DNA from: Asterias rubens
Taxonomy: Eukaryota > Echinodermata > Asteroidea > Forcipulatida > Asteriidae
Assembly: GCF_902459465.1 (NCBI RefSeq)
Contig: NC_047078.1
Coordinates: 6,286,333 to 6,350,332, forward strand
DNA length: 64,000 nucleotides
Direction: 5' to 3'
Shown here: piece by piece, positions 46,001 to 61,000 of the stretch
Numbering within the stretch: the first letter of the stretch is position 1
Layout: every line of letters begins with the position of its first letter
Position numbers and translations under genes: made by a program
The notes under the pieces: model-generated
What the model saw: the letters and a program-made list of their open reading frames with translations, nothing else
Told to the model about the DNA's origin: nothing
The model's database searches: none

Positions 46001-49000
46001 TACCAATAGTGTCCACTGCCTTTAATGGGGAAATCATCTAAACAACAATCCAAAAAACAAACAAACAAACAAACAAACAAACAAACAAACAAACAAACAA
46101 ACAAACAAACAAACAAACAAAACATACTCCCCAAAATGACGAGGAATTTTGAAAATTGAAAACATTCCTCTATAAACAATGTACCCCCTTGCCACCTTAC
46201 TCCCATACTATCTTACCTCTGCCATGCTGACATTGTCCAGTCTCTGTGTCAATTCTTGTAGTTGACTCTGCAGTCCGTAGTCAGAGGAATTGGATTTATT
46301 CTCAAGCTGATTCTGCAACTCAGTCTAAAAAAAAAGATCAATAGATGTTAAATTTGAATCGGGGATAAAGAATATTAATTTTGGTTTTACTCCAGTTATG
46401 CAAATAAAATAAACGACTCATCCAATACATTTAATGACCCAAGTAATTCAATGTAAACACACCCACTCATTGAAAAAGGATGTATAGTTTCCGAGTCTTT
46501 ATGGCCGAACTCGGACATTCCTTAAAGGAGCTTTCCCATAATGCTGACTTTAACCTTTGACCTTTAGACTGACCTTGAATGAGTTGAGTTCTTGTAGCTG
46601 CTGGGTTAGGTTCTCAATCTGTTCCTGTTGCTGTTTGAGGAGGTCAACCTTCTGGCTCATCTGTCTTGAGAGGTCTGAGATCATTCGCTCTTTCTCTTCA
46701 AGACGTCTTTTCAGATCAGACTGAAAATAAAAATCAAGAAAAATATACTCTCAAAAAAATAATTGACAGCACAAACAACTGGCAGATCACTCCAGGGCCC
46801 AATTTTATAGAGCCCACTTTAAGCAAGCGGTTAAAAATCACAGAGCAATGTTTTCAGAAGAGTCCGTAAATACATTGTACATGCTAAAATGATGTTTTCA
46901 TGCTCCTTCGCTACGCTCATACGCATGAAAAACAGTTTTACCCTTATGAACAAACCAAAATAAGCACACAGATAAGCAGTCAAGTATATTCTACGAATTT
47001 ATTTTGCTTATCTATACTATGTATACGCTTCAGCAGTTTGATATTATGCTTCAATGAGTTTGGAATGTAATGGTACGATCAATCTCAGTATGGTGAAAGC
47101 GATTGCCAACGCCCTACGCACGTGACCCGGGGTGCTACACACACAATAATTTTGGTATTCAAACAGACAAAACTATATTTGTGGCCTTCTTTATTTCACA
47201 AAAACTTGAGCACCTCCGCAGGTAATATTAGAAGGGAAGCTTTCTACCATCATTACCTTATAAACTGTGTTAGTTTTAAAATGTAATCTTTGGTCATTTT
47301 TTTTTCCGCTTACAAAAAGGACCCAAACCCTTCAAGCAAAAAATTTGCTAAGTTTTTAAAAATCTGCTGATCAGAACAATGTAATAATAATATCAAAGTC
47401 TGATATAGCGCAAGTATCTACCAAACAAGGTACTCAAAGCGCTGAGTATATACAAACTTTCAGAAGGATAGGTTATTTCAGTAATGAATTCTGAGTCCCG
47501 ATTATTTAGCACCTTCCAAGGTGGAAGTCTTTACAAGGTGCTACGATGCATACAGCAGCCACAGCCAGGAACACCGGGGCGAACCCCTTCTCTTTTCAAT
47601 AAGTGCACTGGGTTATTTTACATGCGTTACACAACACATTTGTCCAACAGCTTTACGTCCCATCAGAAGGATGGAGCAATGGTTAAGTGTCTTGCTTAAG
47701 GACACAAGTGTCACAGCTGGGGATTCGAACCCACACTCTGCTGATCAAAAACAACAGTGTTTGAATTCGGTGCTCCTAACCGCTCAGCCACGACACTCCC
47801 ACGGAAAGATTGGTTCATTTTTAGGAGAGTTTGCAGCTCTGGCATACGGGCAAGAAAAGACTGGTCTGTACCTTTTCTGCATCTTGTGTTTGTTGAGTGA
47901 ATCCAACTCGGAGTAACTCCGCCTTCATCTGAAGCAAAGCATTATCCTGCTCCGTCAGCCTTGATTGGAGACCAGCCTGGGGAGGGAATCAAAGGGAGTT
48001 CTGGGTTATTTACTAGGGAACTCTTTTGAGAAAGCAATTTTTTCGTTTTCACCAACAACACAACAATGGGAGTAAGAATAAAAAATGTAAAAAAATGTAA
48101 TTAAAATGCAGTGGTTTTTACATACAGTGAGTGTTGGGCAAGCGGCAAGGCTTCACATTTGACCCTTAAAAATAAGAGGAACATTTTACTGGGTACAAGG
48201 ACTGACATGAAGTGACGCAGTTTTCGAGAAAGAAAGACCCGCTCTGTCGTAATGAGGAATGCGAGTAAATTTCATTTTTGAGTTTATCATAATAATCCCA
48301 ACAAGCAAATCTCAAAATTTTAAATAAAATAAAAATCATGACCATACGACCTTCCTGTGCGAAATAATGTGGACTTTTTGATGACCTTGACGCTTAATTT
48401 TACTACCCGTTTTAAAAAACATAAACCCCCCCCCAAAAAAAAACAATTTAAAACGCGATGTCTCACACACTCATTAAAATAATATTTTTTACGAAATGAA
48501 AACATTTGACGTAGTCGGACCAACAGTAGGACAAAAATTTACAAACAACCCAATGATAAGTTTAATTATAATGTGTAGGCAATTTCAACAACCCTAAGTT
48601 TACGATACAACCTGGCAAGCGGCTCAAATCTCTCCAGTTAAACAGCCAATAAAGGATGATCTCAAATATATAGATATTACAGTTTTCTAACAGCTGCAGT
48701 CCATCCAGGAAACATAAAAAATATAACGAGTCTCTTACCTCACGTTAAAACATGTTAAAAATGGGTTTTCTCCAGAACACTCCAAGCCAAATTTCTGAAA
48801 AACGTGGGGTCAAACAAACCCGCGCGACAAAGGAATCGTGACGTCAGTGGCGGCTATTTGGTGTGGAAATGCCAAAGCTGGAGAACTGTGTTCAAAACCA
48901 ACAGGGGAAATTCGTCACTGGCGTCCAGGGTCATTATAACGGATAAGCCGTTTTTGACTCTCGGCTGAAAAAGCCGCGCGGCTGGGTGCATTTTTGACTC

Positions 49001-52000
49001 GAGATATTGATTACTAAATGCAAATTTTGAGAGTAAAATGGTTATTAACCGGTATCTGCGATGTCTATTTGGCCAAAAAAAGGTAATAGTTGACATACTG
49101 AGATCATCTTTTATTGGCTCTTTAATCTGCCTTATCCTTACCTTTGTTCCTTGAAGATTACGGCAATCCTGTTTGACCTTAGTGAGTTCACTCCTGAGCT
49201 GATTGCATTCCTCCTGTCGCTGGTTTAGTCTCGCTTGTATGACAACCTGAAAATAAGAACAGTCAAAACTATCAAATATGTGGGCAGTTAAAGACATTAT
49301 ACACTTTTGAAACAGAATAAAAAAAAAAGTTCACAGATTTACAAATAACTTACAGGGTTTACAGAAAGTAAAGGGAAAAGACTTCTCTTGAAATATTATT
49401 CCATGAAATGCTTTACTTTTTGAGAAAACATTAAAACAATTATCAATACTCGATATGGAGAATTACGGATTTATTTTAAACACATGTCATGACACGGTGA
49501 AACGAGCGGAAACAAGGGTGGGTTTTCCCGCTATTTTCTCCCGACTCCGATGACCGATTGAGCCTAAATTTTCAAAGGTTTGTTATTTGATATATAAGTT
49601 GTGATAGACGAAGTGTGGGCCTTTGGACAATACTGTTTACCGAAAGTGTCCAATGGCTTTAAATATCATGAGTTACAATGACTAAAGTCTGCGTGAAAAG
49701 ACACAACAAAAGGGACCTACAGCAGGCCTTGAACTTCACTCTTAAAGGGGCACAGCAATTTTCCTCTGACAAGGGGCACTTCTTTGAGGAAAATGTCAAT
49801 TTGTATTGAAGCCTTGCAAAGGACACCACAACATACATACATACATACATATATACATACATACATACATACATTGTATAGGGCATTTATATAGCGCCAC
49901 TACGTCAAGAACGCAGCGCATTAGATAGGATATAGAGACTGTTTGATACACTTCTTAAATGTTCGAAGAGAGTCGGATTTCCTGATTGAGGTGGAGAGTG
50001 CATGCATTCCAGGTGTGTGGAGCAAATCGTGAGAATGTGCGACTTGAAGCCGACATAAGAAGCTTGATTGAGTTAGGTTCCATGAGGCGAGTAGTGTCGA
50101 AACAAAAAGCACAACAAAAGCACAACAAAAGCACAGAGTACCATGGCAATACAGTATCAATGAAAAAAAGTATTAAATTTGTCCCACCAGTTGCTCCTTG
50201 GCATTTGACCCCTCAAACATCATCTGGTCTTCCTCGGCCTCGGAACTCCCATCTTCTTCTTGGAGTCTACCACTCAGTAACTAGGGGGTGGATAAAAAGC
50301 AGCAAACTGTACATTATCAACTTATTCAAAGGAAAGAACTTCATTGCTTTAGGCGTCACATCCTTGTAGATAACCTATTTTTATCGCCCGATTGCTCACC
50401 TAGTCTTTACTTGGTAATCTTAAAGGAACGTTACAGAATTGGTAAGAAACAACATGGTCTAATGATGATGATAGTAGAAAACATCCCTTGAAATATTTCT
50501 GTCTGAAATGACTGTCATATTTGATGAGAAATAAATAATCTAACTTCGTGTGAGCGTTTTATTCATTTTTATTTTGGCATCGATGCAATGCAAAATTTGT
50601 AATCGGTTTTCACTAATTTCTCGTGACCCAGATGGCCGATCGATCTAAAACTTCGTCAGGTTTGTCAGTTTACATGTATGTATATTAAACCAATTCTGTA
50701 ATGTTCCTTTAACTGAACTGAAGAAAATTTCAAACCGTACCGGAGGAGTAGGGATTTAAAGGCACTGGACACTATTGGTAATTACTCAAAATAATTGTAA
50801 TGTTAGCATAAAAACTTACTACGTAATGAGTCTTTAAAAGAAGTTTTGAAAACCCCTTGCTGTTGAGTGTTATAGTAGAGAAAAAAAACATGAACTCTGA
50901 GCGAAAGTATGCGAGCTCAAAAACTTGCGAGTATGAAGCCCAATATTACGTTTATCTTTCATTTTAAAAGCCTAAAGCCCGGTTCATACTTCCTGCGAAT
51001 GCGATACGAAAGTTGACGTCACAAATTCGCAACGAATAATTCGCAGCAGTTCAACTTTGCTCAACTCACTTGCGAATATCGGTGCGAAAGGAGGGTTGTG
51101 ACGTCAAATTCACTTCGCATTCGCATGAAGTATGAACCGGGCGTAACTCTGCAATCTTTTCTTTTTATTGGTGGTGGTGGGGGGGGGGGGGGGGGGGCAA
51201 AAAACACAGAATTTCTATTTTTGGGGGGCAAAAAGAAACCACCCACAATTCTGGCTAAAAACAGATAAAATCACATCCCAGTCAATAGTAAACAATCAAT
51301 AATCAACGACCAATATTAAATAATCTTCTCTTACCAATTCTTGAAGCTGACTCAAGAGTTTCTTAGTATGCTCGATGTCTCCCGTCATCTCATTATGCTC
51401 CTCTAGCAGCGCCTCGCTCCACGCGATGGACGACCTCCGAGAACTTGACCTTGACCTCCCCTCTTCTGGACTTCCTGTTGACAAACAAACAAGTAAATAA
51501 TTAAACAAGAGTCCATGCCAAGGAAAGTGTTTGATGTAGGTCTTGATTAGCCCTCAACACTAATGCTAAAGATAGAAGCTCAACATTGACCCAATTCACC
51601 TGACGTCATCATCAGAATAATCTTGGATGCACCATACTGGTGGGCAATGCACTCTGTGCGCTAATCAGTGGAGTGCGCTTTTTAGGCGACGCGGCAGTTA
51701 CACGTAAACCTATTGCCGACCACAATGGGCGTGGCACAGTCGCCGCGTGTGACATGCGTGCAAGGGGTCAATAGACCTTTTTGCAAAAACCCATTGGGCA
51801 AGCGCTAACTGTTGAATGAGGTGCATGCTGGTCTAGCTAGGGATTAAACTTGAGCACTAGCTAGACCAGCATGCACCTCATACAGCGAGCCTACCAAGTA
51901 CAAATAACAAACTTCTGACTCCTACTGTACATGAAGACGAATGCCCGACTAATGAGGAACGAATGCCGAGTGTATAACTAGCGTCCGATAAAGCGAATGA

Positions 52001-55000
52001 CAACACACGCATAACATCCCTCTAATGAATTGGATGAAATCCACCAACTTGACAAAACAAACCTTCATGTTGTCTTTTTTGATGAGTTGCTTTCTTCCGA
52101 AACATCAGAAACTGAAACATTATCAGACTTTCTTTTAAAATCCCAATTCTTGAATGAGGAAACGACGACTTCAACCAAAATAACAAATCTTGTGAATGAA
52201 CTGGATTTTGTTTTGACTGCCTTGTTTTTTAACTGATGATTTTTTATTGTACTTTTGGTGTTGATTTTATACAAACAGGAAGTTTCAAGGACAAAGTATC
52301 GCTTATCAATACCGGATTGTGCTGAGTGAGATCACACTGATGGCAAAACAATTATCACGGGAAGTTATGTTTTTAAATTGATACTTGTTGTCAACTTCCT
52401 TCTTCCTTAAAGCACAAAAATGAGCTAAGCATACACAAATTATGCTTAACAGAATAAGGTTACCAGCTAAACTACCATGTCATGTGTACAATTTGTGGCT
52501 GGTATCCTGCTCGTTTCTTCTAAGCAGACAAGTTTTAAGCATTTTTGAAACGTGGCCCTGATGAGGAGCAGCGACTAAAAGGGAACAGGTGATTGCGGCG
52601 TGTAAGATTTCAAACCCAAAATTAAACATTGATTTTTTTTTGATATCCACTAATCCTGTAAAAAAACTTTAAAAAAATCACCCAGAATTGAAAGGAAAAT
52701 TTTCAGGAAGTAACGTCACACACTCTCCCATCACAACTTCCCGTATTGTATGCAATAATTGGATCGACAAAGTTATGAAAATGAAATAAAAACAGCACGT
52801 GTCTCTTTCTTTCCTGTCCTGATTAAACCAGTCTAGCGGTGTTTGCTAAGCCATGGTTTCCCGTACTGTCCGCAAAAGTTTTAATTGGAACAACAAATTT
52901 ATGAAAATGAAACAAAAACAACACGCGTCTCTTCCTTTCCTGTTGTGATTAAAGACCAGTCTAGAGGTGTTTGCGAAACCATGGTTTCAGCTTGACAGCT
53001 CCTATCAGTCATGTGTTTTTTTTTGTACACTTTAATATAGCTATGAAGCTCATGCAAGAGCTGCAACGGCTGTTTCGTAAAGGCCCAATGAGGAAATGGA
53101 TCACAGAGTGCTGACATTGCAGAATGACTACAACCGACCCTCTTTATATTGTTGCAGGTTGTGTGACTACAAATAAAATGGCTCCAAGGTTTTCTGCCCA
53201 GGTTTTCTTCCGAACTTTGGGGCATACCAGACCAAATTTGTGGATGCTTGGTCGAAGCACGCTGTATTGAATGAAACAAGGTCTTTGGCATGTTTTCTAA
53301 GTGTTTATCTTGATTTAAAGGGAAGGTACACGTTTGGTAATTGTCAAAGACCAGTTTTCTCACTTGGTGTATCCCATCATAACCATAAAATAATAAGCCT
53401 GTGAAAATTTGGGCTCAATTGGTCATCGAAGTTGCAAGAAAATGATTAAAGAAAAAATACCCTCGTTGGACGAATTTGTGTGATTTCAGATAAGAATAAA
53501 AGACTTCTAGCTAGAAGTCTATTTTTATTTTAGTGAGAAATTACCTCTTTCTCAAAAACTATGTCACTTCAGAGGGAGTCGTTTCCCACAATGTTTTATA
53601 CTATCAACAGCTCTCCGATGCTCGTTACCAAGTCAGTTTTTAAGTTAATATTTGTTTTGAGTAATTACCAAACGTGTACCTTCCCTTTAAAAGCCATACT
53701 GTGCAGTTTGGAGCATTCTGTATCTGATTTTCTCTTCTTTATATAAAAAAAAAACTATTTTTGGCGTAAAAAAAAACCACGATTTTTTGCGTAAATACCC
53801 CTCAACTATTTGTGTGCGTATCAGCCAAAATGTGCGCGTATCGGCTAGCAATTCTTGTATCGACCTAATACGCGTCCTTGTGAGTGGGGAGAGCCCTGGG
53901 TACAGAGAACAATAGTCATTGTTCTGTACCAAAGTTAGTGAAGCCGTAAGCACAAACAAATCTTGCTTATATGACAGGCAGTGAGTACATGTATGGCCCT
54001 CAGAAAAAAAGTAGGCATGTTTCATGTGGTACAAGGGCTGACCTACAATGTCTGTGAACACATGGTGTGAGCTTTAACAGAAATGTCAGACTACTTGAAC
54101 CACAATTTTCACGTTTTGTTCCACAAGCAAGACAGTTTGAAACTGTAGGAAGAATATCATGCATGTTATCAAGAACAACCTACACGTACCAGGCAAATCA
54201 TCCCATTGAACATTACTTGTTTGTAACGTACACAATATTATACAGGTAAATAACCTGTACCCGTCTTTTTAACTGTCATCATGAAATAAATGTTTATTGT
54301 TAAATGAAATTAAGGTGTTACCATTTTTATTTTGCAGTGCAGAAACACATGAGTGCATTCTGACCAAACTCATCACAGAATATTTACAAGAACAAATTTT
54401 GTCAAATATAAAAGTTCTTCAGCAAAACAAATGTCAATCTGTTACAAACCTTGATCTGAGTCCGACATGTGCCCCATGGCACTAATAGCCGGCAGCCTTG
54501 GGCTACTGGTCCCAGAGTGGTCACTGGAACGAGTCAAGGTACTAGGCGTCGGGCTGGAGGGATGAGGGGTAATCAATGATGCCGGGAGGGGGCTCGGGGC
54601 TGCAGTCGGTCGCTCACTATCGGAGCTGTAAGAAATTAAAGGAAACATGATTCAATTTTATTCATTTGCTAAGGCAGGCCTGTATGCTTCGTTTTTGAAA
54701 GGGCAAGGGCACAAAGGATTTTCTCCTTGGTAAAGTGCACCCAATGTACGAGGAATTTGTAAATTTCTACTTGAGCATTTCAAGGGCACCAAAGCATTGC
54801 CTCTGTGAAGTATCGATTCTGCAGAAAGGTACTGGGCATTATTTCATAATGCCTGTATAACATATAACCACAAAAAAACCTGCTAAGCCAAAGAAAAATC
54901 TTGCTTAGCAAAAAAAGATTACCAGCCAACAGTTAATGTTTTCATTGTTGCGAATGGTACCCCACTCATTTTGTGCTTAGTAGCAACGAAATTTGTTAAG

Positions 55001-58000
55001 CAGTGTTTTCTGCTAAACAGCTTTGTATGAAATTGGACCCCTGAAGGTTCTGCTTAACAAAAATCATGTAGGTAACCAGCCAAATACACTTTGCTTAGCT
55101 CATTGCTTACAACTGGTATCCCTTCATTCATGTCATTAGTTAACCATGCATCATTGTCACAAGACTTGTTTATTACACAAGACATATAACAAAACTACAT
55201 ACGTACATCCACATGCATATTGTCATAATGCTTTTAGTATTCATGAATAAAATAAATCCACTTTTTTGTAAGAAATTTGTTGGGGTGGGGAAGGTACAAC
55301 ATGTTAATTAAACTCAGTTTTCTTGAAACACAAATATTGCAAGGTAAATGAACTAATGATCTTTACGGTCACACAGTTTGCTATCCTTTTGAGGTTCACA
55401 TTTTCTTGTACCCTGAACATCTGACGTCACACTTTAAGACGTGTGAAATACGCCAGAGATCTGCCATTGAGTCCCTGTCCATAATCACCTTTGACCTTGC
55501 ATCATTGCACGTGACCTTCATGGTTCTGGAGATTTGCAGTGAAATCTGACTTACATGTGTATATATACAAAACGTATACCTGTTTTTATCCTTGCAGGTA
55601 AAGACAGGGAAACAGTCCAATGGTTTCACATCTCAGCAAATGGTAAAACCTGTAGAATTATATACCTTTATCACGGTGTGGCCATCTTGATTTTACTCCA
55701 TTCCAACTCATTGTAACCAAACTGAGGCTGGACGAAATAATAGTCTGGTGCCATGTTTGCACAATGATTGTTAGCATTCATTACTCTTATGGAAACATGG
55801 AACATGACCAAGATGGTGACAGCGTGATAAAGGTATACTAGTGTTCACTATCACCACTGCAATAACTCCCCCAGTTAATTGTTCAAAGAGAAGACCCCTT
55901 GCACTGACTGACATTAAGACGCACGACTTTCAGCCTATATGATAACGACTCAATGAATTAACCTAATATACCTTGAGCTAGCCCTCAACTTCTGTTGGAT
56001 CGGTTCTTTAGCAGGGGAAGAGCTGGTGTTACGGCTACGCTGGCCCATGCCTCTGATGACGACCCAACACCAAACAAGCAAAACAAAAACAGAAACAAAA
56101 AAATATATACGCACAATAAAAACACAATTGACTGCAAGCTGACTGTTATACTTGGCAAACAAGAACACGCAAGAGACAAAGGGGGATACAAATAGCATAG
56201 CAGGGATTTAAGGCTAGATTTGCGGTTTCAAACGCAAGCATAGTCTCAAAAGGAACTGGACACTATCATTATTTTTGTTGTCAAAATAATTCTATTTCTA
56301 AGCATACAAACTTATGTACATGTAGTATTAACAAGTAATGGAGAGCTGTTGGTCAGTTTTGGTAGTGTAAATTATTGTGAAAAACGACTCCCTCTGAAGT
56401 AATGCAGTTTTTGAGAATTTCTCACTCAAATATTACAAGACTTCAGACCTGATGTCTTTTACTAGGCATCTGAAGGCACACAAATTTGTGCAACAACAGT
56501 GTTTTTCTTTTATTACTCTCTTACAACGACCATGACCAGCTGAGTCAGTCAAAATTGTCACAGATTGGTGTTTTACATGTGTATGTATTGTTGAAATGTA
56601 CACCAAGTGAGAACACTGGTCTTTGACAGTTACCAAAGGTGTCCAGTGTCTTTAAAATATTTAAATGTGCCTGAGCCTTTCTCAGGCATCTGAAATTTGT
56701 GCAACAAGGGTATTTTTTCCTTCTTTATTCTCTTGCAACTTTGATGACCATTTGAGTCTAAATTTTTCCAGATTTGTTATTTGATGCATATGTTGAGATA
56801 CACCAAGTGAGAATACTGGTATTTGACAATAACCAAAGGTGTCCAGTGCCTTTAAGAGGGGCGGGCGTTTAGGTCAAATTCAGTTTTGTAATGCACTTAT
56901 TATCCGTTAGACAAGAGTCCTCATGAAAACGGTCAATAATTACAAGAATAGAGCCCCGCGTTAAAATGGTGTTAAGTGCCATTTTGGTTTATACTCTTTT
57001 AAAGCATTTGAAATGCGACAAACATAAAGAACAAGTGAATCTACATTCCAAAGAGGAATTTGGTTGTGCATGTCAAAAGGTCATACTTTATTCATTGCTG
57101 TTTTGATTGAATATCATCAAAATTTAAAGATGAACTAAAAATTCTTTTTACAATTATTGAAATGCTTTTGGATTTGTGTAAATATTCGAATTGAGTGCAA
57201 TAAATGGGAGGTTATCATTTAAACTTGCTAAAGACTGTGCAAATCTACATGTATTCAAATATTTTTGAGAATCTTGGGTTCACTGAAATTATTTTGTCTG
57301 TGTAAATAAAAGGAACTCAAACAGTTGGCCCAATTTCATAGAGCTGCTATAAAGCAAAAACAACTTGCTTACAAAGCTTCTGCTAAGCAAAACTTGGCAG
57401 GATACCAGTCACATATTTTAGATGAGATCTGGCAATTTGGCTGGTAACCAGTAAGCATTTTCACGAGTTTCTGCGGAGCAAAAATAAGCAGGTTACCAGT
57501 CACAGATATTAGATTAGAACTAACTGGCATTTTGGCTGGTAACCATTCAGTATTCCAGTCAGCATAATTCTGGTGTGCTAAGCTACTTTTTGTGCTTAAA
57601 CAGCTGTACAAAATTGGGCCCTTGGCGCAAGACTCAAATACACGCAAGACACATTCAAGTAGTCCTGATACCAAACACCAGATATAAACAACCGATAATC
57701 ATGCACCATGCTTTCCTTTGTTAACAAATGTTAGTAATGCTGGTCCAAATGCAGAAATCAAAGGAAGGCTCTGTCCGAAATAGCGACTTCGACTACAGGT
57801 ATGACCCTACCAGACGCGCTGATCTAGCCGAAGCTGTAGCCGAAAGCACCGCTTCGGACATGGCCTGATAGGATAAACCGTCCACCATCCATGACCTCTC
57901 ACCTTTGTTCCCTGTACCTCCGTAGCGACGACCCCGCCCCGGCCGCCTCTTTCCTCACATCGTGTATCGCGGCGGCTGCGTTGGCCGCCATCGCAGCAAA

Positions 58001-61000
58001 GGAAGCTTGCCGCTGCGCCTTACGCCCGGTCGGGTTGGAGGCAGAGGCGGCTTGAGGTGTCTGCTTGACGCTGCTCGGCTTGTAGTGAGCCGCCAGGGCG
58101 AGGATCAGCCTCATGATGGCCTTGAGGTTCCCGTCTACGATATCTGAAGATGATATTAATAGAAAATAATAATAATAATAATAATAATAATATATATTTG
58201 GTTTGCAGTAACACCATGTGTGTTTCTACTTGCCAGGTAGAGTTTGTTCTTAGAGAACTGTCTTGCTTAATTCTACTATCGCGGTAGTAGAATAAAGCAA
58301 GACACTTCTCTAAGAACAAACTCTACCTGGCAAGTAGAGACACACATGGTGTTACCGCAAACCAAATATACATTGATACCTCACCATGCAATGCCTCAAA
58401 TCCTATATAATAATAATATTAATAAAAATAATAATAATTAAGCAAGGAACCAAAGGGAAGAAACTTCAAGATCCAAGGCTATGGGTCATAGCTCGACTCG
58501 AGGAGTTACCGACACAAAGGAAAATGGGATCTTTCTTTTGCATGCTGTGATAGGATGAAATAATATTAATAATAATAATAACCAGGATAACAGAGAAAGA
58601 TTTCATCTGGCAATTATTTTGACTGAACAGATTTTATGCACAGTGAATGCTAATAATAATTGAGTGGCAAAAATTATGATTTTTGAGTAGCATCTGACAC
58701 ATTTTGTGTCGCATTATGCTCTGCTATACATCCATGTACATGTACAAGGGAAAAGTGTCACTGAATAATAGTAACCATTTTTAATGTGCCATATCAATCT
58801 AAGAGAGATGTTCAAGGCGCAGAGACAATGTTAACAACAAAACATGTACATGTACGTATGTTCCAGTGATGACCGTGCATAATAATGTTATTAACTTGGG
58901 AGGCTAATTATATTTTCTTACAAGCTGAGAAGCTCATTTGCGAAGGACACGGCTGCAACGTGTTGAGAGTGTTTGATTTTTTTTTTGAGGTGAGGAAAAC
59001 CAGAGGAGGGCCTAGGGTAAGGTTCATTTATTTGCAACCACATACGGTTGGATTCATTATAAAAAATACAAAACTTTAGAATCATTAATCTATACATGTA
59101 TTTACAAGATGAAGGTTCAAAAAGTAAATGTTAAATATGAAAGAATGGGCAGTAAAAATATTACAATATTATGGAAAGAGAGATAAACAGCAACATTATT
59201 TAAAAATACCAGTAAAAACATGAAATAAACTCAAGCCTAATACTTCATTCAGAGGCAATTTGAAGGCAATTGCCTCCATGCCCCCTGGTCATTGCCTTGG
59301 TGCCCTTGAAATGCTCCAGTTGAAGTGTACAATTTCCTCATAGGGTGCCCTCTACCAAGGAGAAAATGCCTTGGTGCCCTTACCATTTCAACAAACGAAG
59401 CATACAGGCCTGAATATTTAATATCGCAACGTAAAAGTCCATGTTCATTTTAACAGTCGGGATACACATCACTCCACTAAGTAAAACCCCATGAAGCGAG
59501 TACAGGTACCACACAAGCCAAAGTGAAGTTAATATTTTATAATAGAAGTTTTGGTACATCTACATGTACCCATGGCTGCAAAGTAATCGACCCACACTCC
59601 AACATTACACACACTATATGTATACACATACTAGAATTTCCTGAAAACTGAAATTTGAGGAGAAACCTTAGCTCACCGAACTCATAATCGTCCATTGGTT
59701 TCCCGAGTTGAATACAGAGTCAGACCGAACGGCAACGATCATTCTACACATAGTGCAACAACGACGACCCATCTAAACTATCACAGCCTTGTACTTCCTC
59801 TTCCAGTGTACGTGTATGGTAATAATAATTGTGATACTACAAACAATTGACCTTTGTTCAAGATAAGTTTAATACTCAGAACTAGTTTTGGATAAGTCTG
59901 TACGAAAGCAAAACCTGCATAAAATGTTCTATGTTTTACCATCCTTAGATATGAATACTTCATTTTGTTGACTGACTCCCAATTGAGTGGTTTATCTTGA
60001 ACCATTATTGGAATAGTGGTGTGGATATCATCTTGAAAACACCAACAAGTACATGTAAATAAAACGATATCAATGTACAGTGTAGGAGGTACAGTGTTTA
60101 TTGTGTGCAGTAGTATGCATGGAGGCTATGTCATACAGGCCAATTTTTAAAGACAACTTGTTGCAGGTGTCAGATGCAATTGTGTCCGCCATGTAATACT
60201 GTCCGCTCCGGACACTTTTGCATATATGCAATCGTGTCCGGGGCTATGCAAAAACCGTCCGTGGACATGTACATGATTGCACTGAACGTATATGCAGCAT
60301 GAATGTTCATGGATTTTATGATTGCAGCGAATACCCAACGGCCGAACATTTCCTGTCATTCATGACATGCACTTAGCCTGTAAAAAAAATGGCGAACGTG
60401 TTCCGTCGACCAAGGGCATTTAATTTACTGCAAGGACGGTTTTGCACATGGCGGACACAGCTGCATATATATGCAAATGTGTCCGGGTGGACACAATTGC
60501 ATTATGCAGCAGCGTACGGGTGGACACGATTGCATATGCAAAACCGTTTGGAGGACATTATTGCATATGTTGTACCTACCGATTTCCATATGCAATAATG
60601 TCCTCCGGATAGTATTGCATAGAGGACATAATTGCATGCGACACTGGCAACCATCTGCCCAAGGAACACTTAGGCAGCACAAGAGACATTGAAGCTGTGT
60701 ATCTCAACCTACATGTATCCCCCAATAAAGAAATAATGTTGGTTGCCTGTAAATTGCCTCGTGTGACAATAATGCCCTTTAAGACCAAGGCCCAATTTCA
60801 TAAAGCTGCTTAGCAGAAAATACTGTTTAGCAAATTTCTTTGCTGAGCAAAAAATGAGCGGGGCATCAACCAGTAACAACAATGTAAACTGGCTGGTCAC
60901 CAGTTTCTGCTATGCATGATTTCTCTTTGCTTAGCAGTTTTTACGCTTACATGCTTTATAAAATTGGGCTAATGGGACACAGAGTGGCTACTCAATGCAG

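Noticed and set aside
52030..52236. 68-codon Ser/Thr/Glu-rich ORF in a dixin intron
   Set aside because: Low-complexity composition, no family, and opposite strand to the gene; likely chance.
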